Position numbers and translations under genes: made by a program. A stretch of 9,986 nt of DNA, taken from Nanobdellota archaeon (GTDB taxonomy: Archaea; Nanobdellota; Nanobdellia; Woesearchaeales; GW2011-AR9). Positions 1-5,806 of this stretch are shown in pieces; the stretch's first letter is position 1, and every line of letters begins with the position of its first letter. The notes beneath the pieces are model-generated. The model was not told the DNA's origin. It ran no database searches and saw nothing but the letters and a program-made list of their open reading frames with translations. The stretch is from the NCBI GenBank assembly GCA_018812355.1, contig JAHJDQ010000024.1, forward strand, positions 1-9,986, read 5' to 3'.

Positions 1-738
1 ACAAATATTTGTAAAAATCAGTTAATTGGTGTAGAAGAACGAAGTGATATGTTTACTTATGCTTGTTCTAATATGATGATGAGAGGAGATGGTAAATCAA
101 ATATTTATCATGGTGACTCTTTAAGTCAATCTATGAAAAATAAGATAAGAGCACATAAACCCACGGTTGGATTTTTAAATCCACCATATTCTACTGCAAT
201 TTCTGAATTGGAGTTTGTATATCATAATCTTGACTGTCTTGAGAAAAAAGGTGCATGTGTAGCTATTATACCAATGAATTGTGTAACGGCACAAACGGGA
301 ACAGATTATGAATGGAAAAAGAAGTTATTGGAAAAACACACACTATTAGCTGTGTTTTCTATGCCTGACGAGTTATTCAATCCATCGGCTAGTACGGTAA
401 CTGCTATTATTGTTTTTAAAGCGCATATACCCCATCAAAAAGAGATAGAAACCTATTTTGGATATTGGAAAGATGATGGATTTGTGAAAGTTAAGCCTAT
501 TGGAAGGGTTGATAAGAATGGTAAATGGGACGGAATTAAAACAACATGGATAAACAATTATAAAAATAAAAAGGAAATAAAAGATCATAGTATAAAGAAG
601 ACTGTTACAGCAGATGATGAATGGTGTTCTGAAGCTTATTTACCAACAGATTATTCTAAATTAACAAAAGAAATATTTGAAAAAGAGATTAAAAAATATG
701 TCATATTCAAAGAAATGAATCAAAATGGAACTCGTTGA
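1..738 (+). CDS. N6-adenine DNA methyltransferase (modification subunit), C-terminal part, cut by window edge
   Basis: The reading frame is open from base 1, so the ATG at 49 is an internal methionine and the true start lies upstream. About 245 residues are visible. The catalytic motif IV of amino-methyltransferases, N-P-P-Y, is at visible residues 60-63, inside FLNPPYSTAI; it places the target adenine for methyl transfer from S-adenosylmethionine. The preceding stretch (GVEERSDM, then an IYHGDS segment) matches the part of HsdM-like N6 methylases between motifs I and IV. Motif I itself would be upstream. The gene overlaps the specificity-subunit gene by 14 bases in another frame, so the two are translationally coupled. 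It could be a type I HsdM or the A subunit of a BcgI-like type IIB enzyme, which also carries an N-terminal nuclease domain; the missing N-terminus would decide. The methylase assignment is firm, the type is not. Confidence 0.88.
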   Translation, partial: TNICKNQLIGVEERSDMFTYACSNMMMRGDGKSNIYHGDSLSQSMKNKIRAHKPTVGFLNPPYSTAISELEFVYHNLDCLEKKGACVAIIPMNCVTAQTGTDYEWKKKLLEKHTLLAVFSMPDELFNPSASTVTAIIVFKAHIPHQKEIETYFGYWKDDGFVKVKPIGRVDKNGKWDGIKTTWINNYKNKKEIKDHSIKKTVTADDEWCSEAYLPTDYSKLTKEIFEKEIKKYVIFKEMNQNGTR

Positions 739-1678
739 ATTAAATAGAATATTTGATGTTAAGCTTGGGAATAAGTTTGACGCAAATAAAATGAAATTTG
801 TATCTAAAGGAAAAATAAATTTTATATCTAGGGATTCAAAAAATAATGGATGTGTTGGAACTGTAGAAATATATGAAAACACTGAACCCTATCCTAAAGG
901 ATTAATAACTGTATCTCTAGGTGGAAGTTTTCTTTTATCAAGTTTTTTACAAACGAGAAAATTTTATACTGCACAAAATGTTGCAGTTTTAACACCTAAA
1001 AGAGAAATGCAGGATATTGAAAAATTATTCTATTGTAAATGTATTGAAATGAATCGGTTCAAATATAGTGCGTTTGGAAGAGAAGCAAATAGGACATTAA
1101 AATATCTGAAAGTGCCAAAAGAGATACCTAACTGGATATATGAAACTAAGATAGAAGATATGTCTAATCTAAGCAAATCAATAATTTCTAATGAATTAGT
1201 GATAGATTTTAGTAAATTCAAATCATTTAAGATAGATGATTTATTCCAAGTTACTGGAAGCAAAACAACATCTAAATCTCAGCTTAAGAAAAATGAGAAA
1301 GGTAAATATCCATATGTAACTACACAATCTATAAATAATGGTGTAGAAGGATTTTACAATTATTATACTGAAGAAGGAAACATACTTGTAATTGATTCTG
1401 CTGTCAAAGGATATTGTTCTTATCAGTCTGAAAAATTTACTGCTAGTGATCATGTTGAAAAATTAATTCCAAAGTTTAAATTAAACAAATTTATAGCAAT
1501 ATTTCTGACCACAATATTAAATTTAGAACAATTTAGGTACTCCTATGGTAGAAAATTTAATCAAGAAAGGATTAAGAATACAATGATAAACCTTCCTGCA
1601 ATCTACAATAAAACTCCAGATTGGCAATTCATGGAAGATTATATTAAATCATTACCATATTCAAAAGCAATAGTGTAA
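725..1678 (+). CDS. Restriction-modification specificity (S) subunit with two target-recognition domains
   Basis: This 317-residue protein gives DNA sequence specificity to the adjacent methylase. It is internally duplicated. ELNRIFDVKLGNK (residues 5-17) mirrors KIDDLFQVTGSKTT (169-182). A TAQNVAVLTPK segment (82-92) mirrors a TASDHVEKLIPK segment in the second half. Each half ends with a YS(F/Y)GR stretch followed by PNW (135-137) or PDW (298-300). Each half is therefore one target-recognition domain, the two recognising the two parts of a split site. The C-terminus (MEDYIKSLPYS) is common in S subunits. The long helical spacers of typical ~400-residue HsdS proteins are short here, so the size is closer to BcgI-B-like subunits. 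The ATG lies inside the methylase gene, 14 bases before its stop. No restriction subunit follows. Confidence 0.87.
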   Translation: MELVELNRIFDVKLGNKFDANKMKFVSKGKINFISRDSKNNGCVGTVEIYENTEPYPKGLITVSLGGSFLLSSFLQTRKFYTAQNVAVLTPKREMQDIEKLFYCKCIEMNRFKYSAFGREANRTLKYLKVPKEIPNWIYETKIEDMSNLSKSIISNELVIDFSKFKSFKIDDLFQVTGSKTTSKSQLKKNEKGKYPYVTTQSINNGVEGFYNYYTEEGNILVIDSAVKGYCSYQSEKFTASDHVEKLIPKFKLNKFIAIFLTTILNLEQFRYSYGRKFNQERIKNTMINLPAIYNKTPDWQFMEDYIKSLPYSKAIV

Positions 1679-1682
1679 TCTA

Positions 1683-1796
1683 ATGACCTACAAATTCAGC
1701 CCATCCAATTTAAGCTTACTAAAAGATTGTCCTAGATGCTTCTGGCTTAATTTAAATTTATTAACTTATTCAACTCATCAACAATCCAAACCATAG
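1683..1796 (+). pseudogene. Truncated 5' fragment of a PD-(D/E)XK / Cas4-like nuclease gene
   Basis: An ATG four bases after the specificity-subunit stop opens a 37-codon frame. Its first ~22 residues read YKFSPSNLSLL then KDCPRCFWL. This is the characteristic N-terminus of archaeal and candidate-phylum PD-(D/E)XK proteins related to Cas4, in which the CPRCFW cysteines are thought to bind an iron-sulfur cluster. After about base 1757 the resemblance stops and the frame runs antisense through the 3' end of the DUF2779 gene to a TAG at 1794-1796. The nuclease core (several hundred residues) is absent. I read this as a gene remnant left at a deletion or insertion junction. It is too short for a nuclease and is unlikely to be functional. 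The family resemblance is from memory of the motif, not a search. Confidence 0.62.
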
Positions 1797-3195
1797 CCTC
1801 TGTATCCAATCCGCAATAATTAAGTAAATCCTGTCTGAATTTATTATCTCCTGTTTTCTCTTTAATGAAATTATTAAAATATCCTATCGAAGCATCTCCG
1901 CCATTATTAATCTCTAAATTAGAATAATCTTTGCCAGTAATAGCAGGAAGAACTTTCTTAATGGAATATGAACCTTTCTGAGTAGGACAATAATAATGAA
2001 AAGCCTGAAATGGAACAGCTAAATCAACAAGCCTAGATAAAACAACTTCAATCCAATCTTTATGTTCAGGAAAGTCCTCAGCTAATTTAGTTAAAACACT
2101 TTTCTCAAAACTTTTATTGAAAACAACAACAGAACCCTTTCCTTTAATCTCATCTTTTAACTGCTCTAATAACTTAATTCGGGGATCTTCATCACCGGAA
2201 GCAAGATATTCAAAATGTTCTAAAGAACTGTCTTTTTGCTGAATATGTAAAGAATATTGAAAGGGAATTTTTTGATATGGTCGACTGTTATCATACAAAG
2301 GAACGGCAGTATCAAAAGTTTCAAAGTCAAAATGATAAAGAGGATATTTTAAAGTTTTCAGAAAATGTTTAATTTCTTCTTTAGCTACAACAACTTGACA
2401 ACCAGCAACAGCTTTTCTAATAACTTCATCTTTAGGTTTTAATTCAACATCTTTAGGAATATCTTTAATATCAACAATTCCTTCATTAAATAATTTCCAG
2501 TATTGTCGCCAATTGGTTAAATGTAAAACATTATTTTCTGGTAAGGTACCCCAACAATGCTGTTTTAAAGCACACTCATAGGGTTTATTACAATTAACTG
2601 AAATGGTTATTGGCGGTTCATCTTCAGATTTAATAGTTTCCAGATATTTCTCAGCGTTCTCATCAATACCTTCAATCAGTTCAACATTTTCAGTAACGTC
2701 ATGTTTCTCAACTAACTTCTCAGGTTCAATCTCACCGTTCTTAACGTATTCTTTATTTAATTTTAAAACAAAACATTTCTTAACTTTCAAACCGCATTTT
2801 TCAATGACATACTTTTGAAAAGCTAAATCATCATAATAAATTGGAAGTTTCTTTTCATCAGAAGAAGCTTTAATTTCATATAAATTCCAACCATCTCCGT
2901 TTGGTTCAAAGATATCTGATCTTACAAATAAGTCTTCAATTTTAAACCCAGCTTCAAAGATGGTTTTATTTTCATTAATTAATTCTTTAGTCTTTTCAAT
3001 GTTCTGATTAAAATCTAAATCTCCTAATTCAATTCCTGTAAAAAGTTGTTTAGCATACTTTTCAAAGATTGGCCCTTGACTAAATCGATGCTGTTGCATT
3101 AAATCAGGTTCAGGAAGTCTTTTCCTATCTGCAAACCAAAGTAATCTCTGGCATTGAAGTCCTTTTATGTATTTAGATTTGGTTAGGATTGGCAT
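1747..3195 (-). CDS. DUF2779 protein: Cas4-like PD-(D/E)XK nuclease fused to DEDD-type exonuclease
   Basis: The 482-residue protein has two nuclease-like halves. The N-terminal half (about 1-220) has Cas4 hallmarks: C15 in KGLQCQRLLW, the acidic residue D94 in VRSDIF, the E107-x-K109 core in YEIKAS, and a late cysteine trio C202, C208, C214. One early and three late cysteines around the nuclease core is the Cas4 arrangement for a [4Fe-4S] cluster. The C-terminal half (about 285-480) is RNase H-like: D290-x-E292 (HFDFETF), an Exo II-like N360KSFE364, D391, and Y460-CGL-D464 (YCGLDTEAM), the Exo III pattern of DEDDy 3'-5' exonucleases. Exo II has Glu where Asp is usual. It is the last gene of a three-gene operon, one base after the stop of the coiled-coil gene. 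It probably degrades or processes DNA or RNA ends; the substrate is unknown. Confidence 0.85.
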   Translation of the reverse strand: MPILTKSKYIKGLQCQRLLWFADRKRLPEPDLMQQHRFSQGPIFEKYAKQLFTGIELGDLDFNQNIEKTKELINENKTIFEAGFKIEDLFVRSDIFEPNGDGWNLYEIKASSDEKKLPIYYDDLAFQKYVIEKCGLKVKKCFVLKLNKEYVKNGEIEPEKLVEKHDVTENVELIEGIDENAEKYLETIKSEDEPPITISVNCNKPYECALKQHCWGTLPENNVLHLTNWRQYWKLFNEGIVDIKDIPKDVELKPKDEVIRKAVAGCQVVVAKEEIKHFLKTLKYPLYHFDFETFDTAVPLYDNSRPYQKIPFQYSLHIQQKDSSLEHFEYLASGDEDPRIKLLEQLKDEIKGKGSVVVFNKSFEKSVLTKLAEDFPEHKDWIEVVLSRLVDLAVPFQAFHYYCPTQKGSYSIKKVLPAITGKDYSNLEINNGGDASIGYFNNFIKEKTGDNKFRQDLLNYCGLDTEAMVWIVDELNKLINLN

Positions 3196-3196
3196 T

Positions 3197-4051
3197 TTAT
3201 TCTAATTCTTTCTTAATTGATTCAATCTTTTCTTTTATTTTCTTTATATTTTCACCTAACTTGTTAATATCCTCTTCAGTTGCTAATCCTAATCTCAAAT
3301 AATTATCACGATTGGACCATTTCTTTTCTTTAGATTCTAATTCTTCTTCTAATTCAACCAATTCAGTATTTTTTGATTTAACAATCGTCTTTATTTCACG
3401 ATTTGATTTAACATCCAAACAAATTTTTAAGATTTCAAATGCTTCCTTGATTCTTGTTTTAAATACTTCCTCATTAAGAATAAAAATAGATTCCAAAAGA
3501 TTGACGGATGGAGTTTCAGAGTAATATTTTGGTAAAAGACTTTTTCTCTTTTCTGTTCCTTCTTCTCTTATTTTATTTACCCAAAATATAATTTGGTCTA
3601 CAACAGTATCATCAATTTGGTTTGAAGTGTTATGATATTCTCTTTGATATACTGGTGTTTGTAAATGATAAGTGTCTTTTATTTTTCTAGAAACTGTAAT
3701 CTCCCATGCTCCGTCTAATGAAAGTAATAATTTTGTTAGGGCTTCTTTTTCATTTTTACAATATTTACTAAGAATATTTTTAAGAACATCAACAGACTTA
3801 ACATTATTAAAAGTAAGTCCAATCCTACCAAATTCTTTATTATCATCTCTGAATAAATCCATAAAAACATTTGGTGCAGAAGCATTTTTTGCTTCTGTAG
3901 TATCATCAAACTCTTCTAGAACAAACATTAACCAATCTTCTTGAGAAACTAATTTTTTTATTTCATCATCTGTCCTTATTGGGACTAATTTTTCATCTGC
4001 AACTACTTCTTTTGCAATGTTGTACCATTTAACATACTTTTCTTTATCCAT
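3197..4051 (-). CDS. Unrecognised protein with C-terminal coiled coil, middle gene of the CARF/nuclease operon
   Basis: I do not recognise this 284-residue family. The N-terminal half is mixed and charged (acidic FVLEEFDD stretch, then FRDDNKEFGRIG). A possible beta-rich middle follows around residues 110-140 (LLLSLDGAWEITVSRKIKD). Residues ~225-284 are strongly heptad-like and rich in Lys and Glu (ELVELEEELESKEKKW; KIKEKIESIKKELE), predicting a coiled coil for oligomerisation or partner binding. There is no signal peptide, membrane span or catalytic motif that I can name. Its ATG is immediately after the TGA of the CARF-like regulator gene, with a GAGGTT Shine-Dalgarno-like run just upstream, and its stop is one base before the nuclease start. 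Such packing implies one transcript and a shared function, perhaps as adaptor or sensor. That role is inferred only from position. Confidence 0.8.
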   Translation of the reverse strand: MDKEKYVKWYNIAKEVVADEKLVPIRTDDEIKKLVSQEDWLMFVLEEFDDTTEAKNASAPNVFMDLFRDDNKEFGRIGLTFNNVKSVDVLKNILSKYCKNEKEALTKLLLSLDGAWEITVSRKIKDTYHLQTPVYQREYHNTSNQIDDTVVDQIIFWVNKIREEGTEKRKSLLPKYYSETPSVNLLESIFILNEEVFKTRIKEAFEILKICLDVKSNREIKTIVKSKNTELVELEEELESKEKKWSNRDNYLRLGLATEEDINKLGENIKKIKEKIESIKKELE

Positions 4052-4654
4052 TCATAACCTCGCAATCTTCCCGGCATCTGTCAACTCTACACCATGTTCA
4101 GTAGTAACCATGTCTTTGTCTTTAAGTTCATCAATAGCACGATAGAGCATTGCTGTAGAGAGATCAACGTCTTTAGCTAGATCCATGATATTATCATAAC
4201 GTTTCTTGCTACTTAACTTTTCGAGAATTTTTTTCTCCGATTCAGTTAATTTAAAACTTAACCGAGGTAAATAAACTACTGCACTTTTGTCCTCTTCGGG
4301 ATTGTAAGCTATTTTCTTAACACGATCATGCCTTGCGTAAGCGGCAAATAGTAAACCGATTGCTTTCGTCTTACGGCCAGAAGTAATGTTAATGTAAATA
4401 GCATCATCATTAGGTTGTATGTCAATAATCTCGACTGCTTTTTGAGCAACAGCAACAATATCATAAACTTCAGTCTTAACAACTTTAACATCAATTACTT
4501 TACCTAAAGAATCCTGAATAATCTTTAAACTCTTTTCCTGCTCTTTAGAAGGTTCTTTATCTACTAATAAAATTAACCGCTGTGGCCCTAATCTAGTAGT
4601 AGCTAAGACAACTGGTTCATGACTATATAACGTTGCAATTAATACTTTTACCAT
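4052..4654 (-). CDS. CARF-like + winged-helix transcriptional regulator (Csa3-like)
   Basis: This 200-residue protein has a Rossmann-like N-terminal domain (~1-130), with strands MVKVLIATL, RLILLVD and DAIYINI. It carries the motif N89-I-T-S-G-R-K-T96, which corresponds to the N-x-T-x-G-x-K-x ligand loop of CARF domains that bind cyclic oligoadenylates or similar nucleotides. Residues ~136-200 form a winged helix: TESEKKILEKL, a recognition-helix region STAMLYRAIDELKDK, and a wing ending in LTDAGKIA. This is the architecture of Csa3 and of related archaeal regulators that are not tied to CRISPR. The ATG at 4654 is preceded by a GGGGGT ribosome-binding run (4666-4661) at 7 bases. It is the first gene of a three-gene operon with a Cas4/DEDD nuclease, so it probably controls that operon. 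No CRISPR array or other cas gene is in the window, so a CRISPR role is unproven. Confidence 0.8.
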   Translation of the reverse strand: MVKVLIATLYSHEPVVLATTRLGPQRLILLVDKEPSKEQEKSLKIIQDSLGKVIDVKVVKTEVYDIVAVAQKAVEIIDIQPNDDAIYINITSGRKTKAIGLLFAAYARHDRVKKIAYNPEEDKSAVVYLPRLSFKLTESEKKILEKLSSKKRYDNIMDLAKDVDLSTAMLYRAIDELKDKDMVTTEHGVELTDAGKIARL

Positions 4655-4661
4655 GTGATAA

Positions 4662-4698
4662 CCCCCTATCTTCTACTATAATTAACTATCATTTAAAA
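4662..4698 (-). promoter_or_regulatory. Promoter and ribosome-binding site of the CARF-like/nuclease operon
   Basis: Read on the minus strand, a GAAAAGC run followed by TTTTAAAT (4698-4691) forms a BRE/TATA-like pair. The expected transcript start about 25 bases on is near 4668, followed by GGGGG at 4666-4662 and ATG at 4654. The leader would be very short but carries a Shine-Dalgarno-like run. The spacing is internally consistent, which is the main support. Confidence 0.5.
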
Positions 4699-4737
4699 GC
4701 TTTTCCATTTAAAAGTATAAATTCTACTAAATGATAG
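4686..4737. repeat. Perfect 10-bp inverted repeat in a divergent promoter region (operator candidate)
   Basis: CTATCATTTA at 4686-4695 is the exact reverse complement of TAAATGATAG at 4728-4737, with a 32-base spacer. The left arm overlaps the TATA box of the leftward operon; the right arm ends 6 bases before the TATA box of the rightward operon. Ten bases of perfect symmetry placed between two divergent TATA boxes fits an operator for a dimeric regulator. The winged-helix protein encoded just to the left is the obvious candidate ligand, by inference. Confidence 0.5.
4690..4715. repeat. Tandem direct repeat CATTTAAAAG
   Basis: CATTTAAAAG occurs at 4690-4699 and again at 4706-4715, a 16-base repeat period. 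The palindrome AAAAGCTTTT (4695-4704) lies across the first copy and the gap. The first copy contains the leftward TATA box, so the second may be an alternative TATA element or a second regulator half-site. AT-rich repeats of this length can arise by chance, so support is moderate. Confidence 0.4.
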
Positions 4738-4742
4738 AAAAG

Positions 4743-4779
4743 TTTAAATAATGAGAGAATTCTCAGATTGCAGGGTGAG
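4743..4779 (+). promoter_or_regulatory. Promoter, palindrome and Shine-Dalgarno of the rightward small-gene operon
   Basis: TTTAAATA at 4743-4750, preceded by a GAAAAG BRE-like run, is a TATA box. A transcript start is expected near 4771-4775. The perfect palindrome GAGAATTCTC (4755-4764) sits between the TATA box and the expected start, where a bound repressor would block initiation. GGGTGAG (4773-4779) matches the archaeal anti-Shine-Dalgarno sequence and lies about 7 bases before the ATG at 4786. This decides that start over an in-frame TTG at 4768, which lies before the ribosome-binding site. Confidence 0.5.
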
Positions 4780-4785
4780 GGCAAT

Positions 4786-5112
4786 ATGAATACAATTGAA
4801 GAAATATCTAATCTACTAAAACAAAAAAATATCGCTATCAAATACATTTCAAAAGACGATGTTTCAACTCAAGAAAATAAAATGCACAACATCCTGCAAG
4901 AGAAACTGAACAGTCTCCATAAAGAAAGAGATGGATTCTTTGATTTAGCAGAAAAAACGCTTAACGAACTGAAATTACTGAAAACAAAAAAAGAAGAATC
5001 TGTTTATTTACTAGATCATCTCAAAAAAGACATTGAAAAAATAAATGTTCAGATTTGCCAAGTTAAAGGTTATATGAGCAATTCAAAAAATCAAAAGAAA
5101 AAGGCTAAATGA
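4786..5112 (+). CDS. Small coiled-coil protein of unknown function
   Basis: This 108-residue protein begins MNTIEEISNLLKQ. The ATG at 4786 is chosen because GGGTGAG lies at the right distance before it. From about residue 32 to 95 it is almost all helix-forming with heptad-like hydrophobics (MHNILQEKLNSLHKE; LDHLKKDIEKINVQI), so a coiled coil is likely. The C-terminus is basic (NQKKKAK), which would suit nucleic-acid contact. It has no membrane segment or known catalytic motif. It shares a 4-base ATGA overlap with the next gene, so the two are coupled. It is transcribed divergently from the CARF-like operon across a repeat-rich promoter region. I do not recognise the family. Confidence 0.7.
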   Translation: MNTIEEISNLLKQKNIAIKYISKDDVSTQENKMHNILQEKLNSLHKERDGFFDLAEKTLNELKLLKTKKEESVYLLDHLKKDIEKINVQICQVKGYMSNSKNQKKKAK

Positions 5113-5327
5113 AAAAACAAACTAAAGCTTGCGATCAATACCGTAAGAAAAATCCGGACATCAAAGAACAGATGGCTACTTTACTGATTCAACACAATCT
5201 TTTGCATGGAAAAGATTGGGAAAAATTCCATCAGGAAATTCAGAAGATAGTTGAAAAATACTATCCATTGTATCAGAAAGGATTACAACAATGGTTTAAA
5301 GAGGATAAGATAAATAATAATATTTAG
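5109..5327 (+). CDS. Small helical protein of unknown function
   Basis: This 72-residue protein starts at the ATGA overlap with the coiled-coil gene; no strong ribosome-binding site is needed if translation is coupled. It is basic at the N-terminus (MKKQTKACDQYRKKNPDIKE), then predicted helical with many aromatic residues (WEKFHQEIQKIVEKYYPLY; LQQWFKED). It has a single cysteine, no signal peptide and no membrane span. I recognise no domain. The gene overlap above and the 11-base gap to the HNH gene below place it in a three-gene transcript. Confidence 0.6.
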   Translation: MKKQTKACDQYRKKNPDIKEQMATLLIQHNLLHGKDWEKFHQEIQKIVEKYYPLYQKGLQQWFKEDKINNNI

Positions 5328-5338
5328 GAGGTTAAAAA

Positions 5339-5563
5339 ATGGTAATTAGAAAAAATAAAAGCGGATATAAAGTATATAAAACAAAGAGTGGTGAAATTAA
5401 AAGTGTGCATCAGCGAGTAGCAGAGAAAAAAATAGGTGGGCCAGTACGAAAAGGTTATGAAGTTCACCATAGAGATGGTAACAAAATTAATAACCGGCCA
5501 GGTAACTTATCAGTTATAAAAAGAAGCACACATAAAACAATTCATGCTAAGAAAAAAAAGTAG
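5339..5563 (+). CDS. Small HNH endonuclease
   Basis: This 74-residue protein carries a clear HNH (beta-beta-alpha metal) motif. V-H-H-R-D-G-N-K-I-N-N-R-P-G-N-L at residues ~40-55 has the HH pair, the central Asn and the N-R-P-x-N-L segment typical of phage and intron HNH nucleases. A final basic run (HAKKKK) suits DNA binding. There are no zinc-binding CxxC pairs, as in the smaller HNH_3 types. The gene has the strongest ribosome-binding site of its operon, GGAGGT at 5327-5332, six bases before the ATG. Residues 1-38 are mostly basic and may be a short DNA-contacting arm. It could be a free-standing homing-type nuclease, a nickase, or part of a defence or mobile unit; no intron or recognition site is visible. 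Confidence 0.85.
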   Translation: MVIRKNKSGYKVYKTKSGEIKSVHQRVAEKKIGGPVRKGYEVHHRDGNKINNRPGNLSVIKRSTHKTIHAKKKK

Positions 5564-5610
5564 TTGGTAGGAATGAAACTCCACCCATCAACTAAACTCC
5601 AGAACCAACA

Positions 5611-5642
5611 ATTAGTTTATTATTTATTAATTCTTTTATTTT
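5611..5642 (+). terminator. T-rich tract after the HNH gene, possible archaeal terminator
   Basis: Beginning 48 bases past the HNH stop, a tract with repeated T runs (TTTATTATTTATT, then TTCTTTTATTTT) could end the rightward transcript. Archaeal RNA polymerase stops at T-rich stretches without needing a hairpin. Background is AT-rich, so support is weak. Confidence 0.3.
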
Positions 5643-5708
5643 GAACCTCCCTATTTTAAAGTTGGCAAATATTTTTTACAGTAAAAAATTAAAGATAACG
5701 GTTGTTAT

Positions 5709-5754
5709 GCAAGTCGGACTTTATGTCCGACCACGTAGCGTTAGCGGAGCAAGT
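5709..5754. repeat. G+C-rich hairpin element flanked by GCAAGT repeats in intergenic DNA
   Basis: The 243-base gap between the HNH and kinase genes holds no convincing gene. Within it GTCGGAC (5713-5719) pairs perfectly with GTCCGAC (5725-5731) across a 5-base loop, followed by a G+C-rich stretch CGTAGCGTTAGCGGAGC. The hexamer GCAAGT stands at both ends (5709-5714 and 5749-5754). The block is clearly richer in G+C than its surroundings. It is not followed by a T run, so it is not a classic terminator. It may be one copy of a dispersed repeat, a small structured RNA, or a protein-binding site. Confidence 0.45.
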
Positions 5755-5776
5755 AAATCTAGAGCTAAAAACAAAA

Positions 5777-5784
5777 TTTATATA
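5777..5784 (+). promoter_or_regulatory. TATA box of the phosphotransferase gene, implying a leaderless transcript
   Basis: TTTATATA is preceded by an AACAAAA run and centred about 26 bases before the ATG at 5807. Archaeal transcription starts about that far downstream, so the mRNA should begin at or next to the start codon. Consistent with this, no Shine-Dalgarno run is seen before the ATG. Confidence 0.6.
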
Positions 5785-5806
5785 CATTGAACTAATCTTG
5801 TAAATA

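Noticed and set aside
49..51. ATG as the start of the methylase
   Set aside because: The frame is open back to base 1 and the residues before it (GVEERSD) fit the family, so the ATG is internal.
2603..2818. 71-codon plus-strand ORF inside the DUF2779 gene
   Set aside because: Low-complexity Ser/Phe-rich translation antisense to a well-supported gene; a shadow frame. The same applies to the plus-strand frames at 3312-3524 and 3672-3944.
4309..4494. 61-codon minus-strand ORF inside the CARF-like gene
   Set aside because: Out-of-frame shadow with a Leu/Met-rich translation and no ribosome-binding site.
4768..4770. TTG as the start of the 108-residue coiled-coil protein
   Set aside because: It lies before the GGGTGAG ribosome-binding site and close to the expected transcript start; the ATG at 4786 has proper spacing.
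5565..5606. GAATGAAAC-like stretch after the HNH gene as a CRISPR repeat
   Set aside because: The ending resembles some CRISPR repeats, but there is no second copy and no spacer periodicity anywhere in the window.
5643..5655. GGGAGGTTC on the minus strand as a ribosome-binding site for a leftward gene
   Set aside because: No ATG, GTG or TTG follows at usable spacing with an open frame; the first frames close within about 15 codons.
5713..5731. Hairpin as an intrinsic terminator
   Set aside because: The stem is followed by G+C-rich sequence rather than T residues, and it is about 150 bases from the nearest upstream stop codon.
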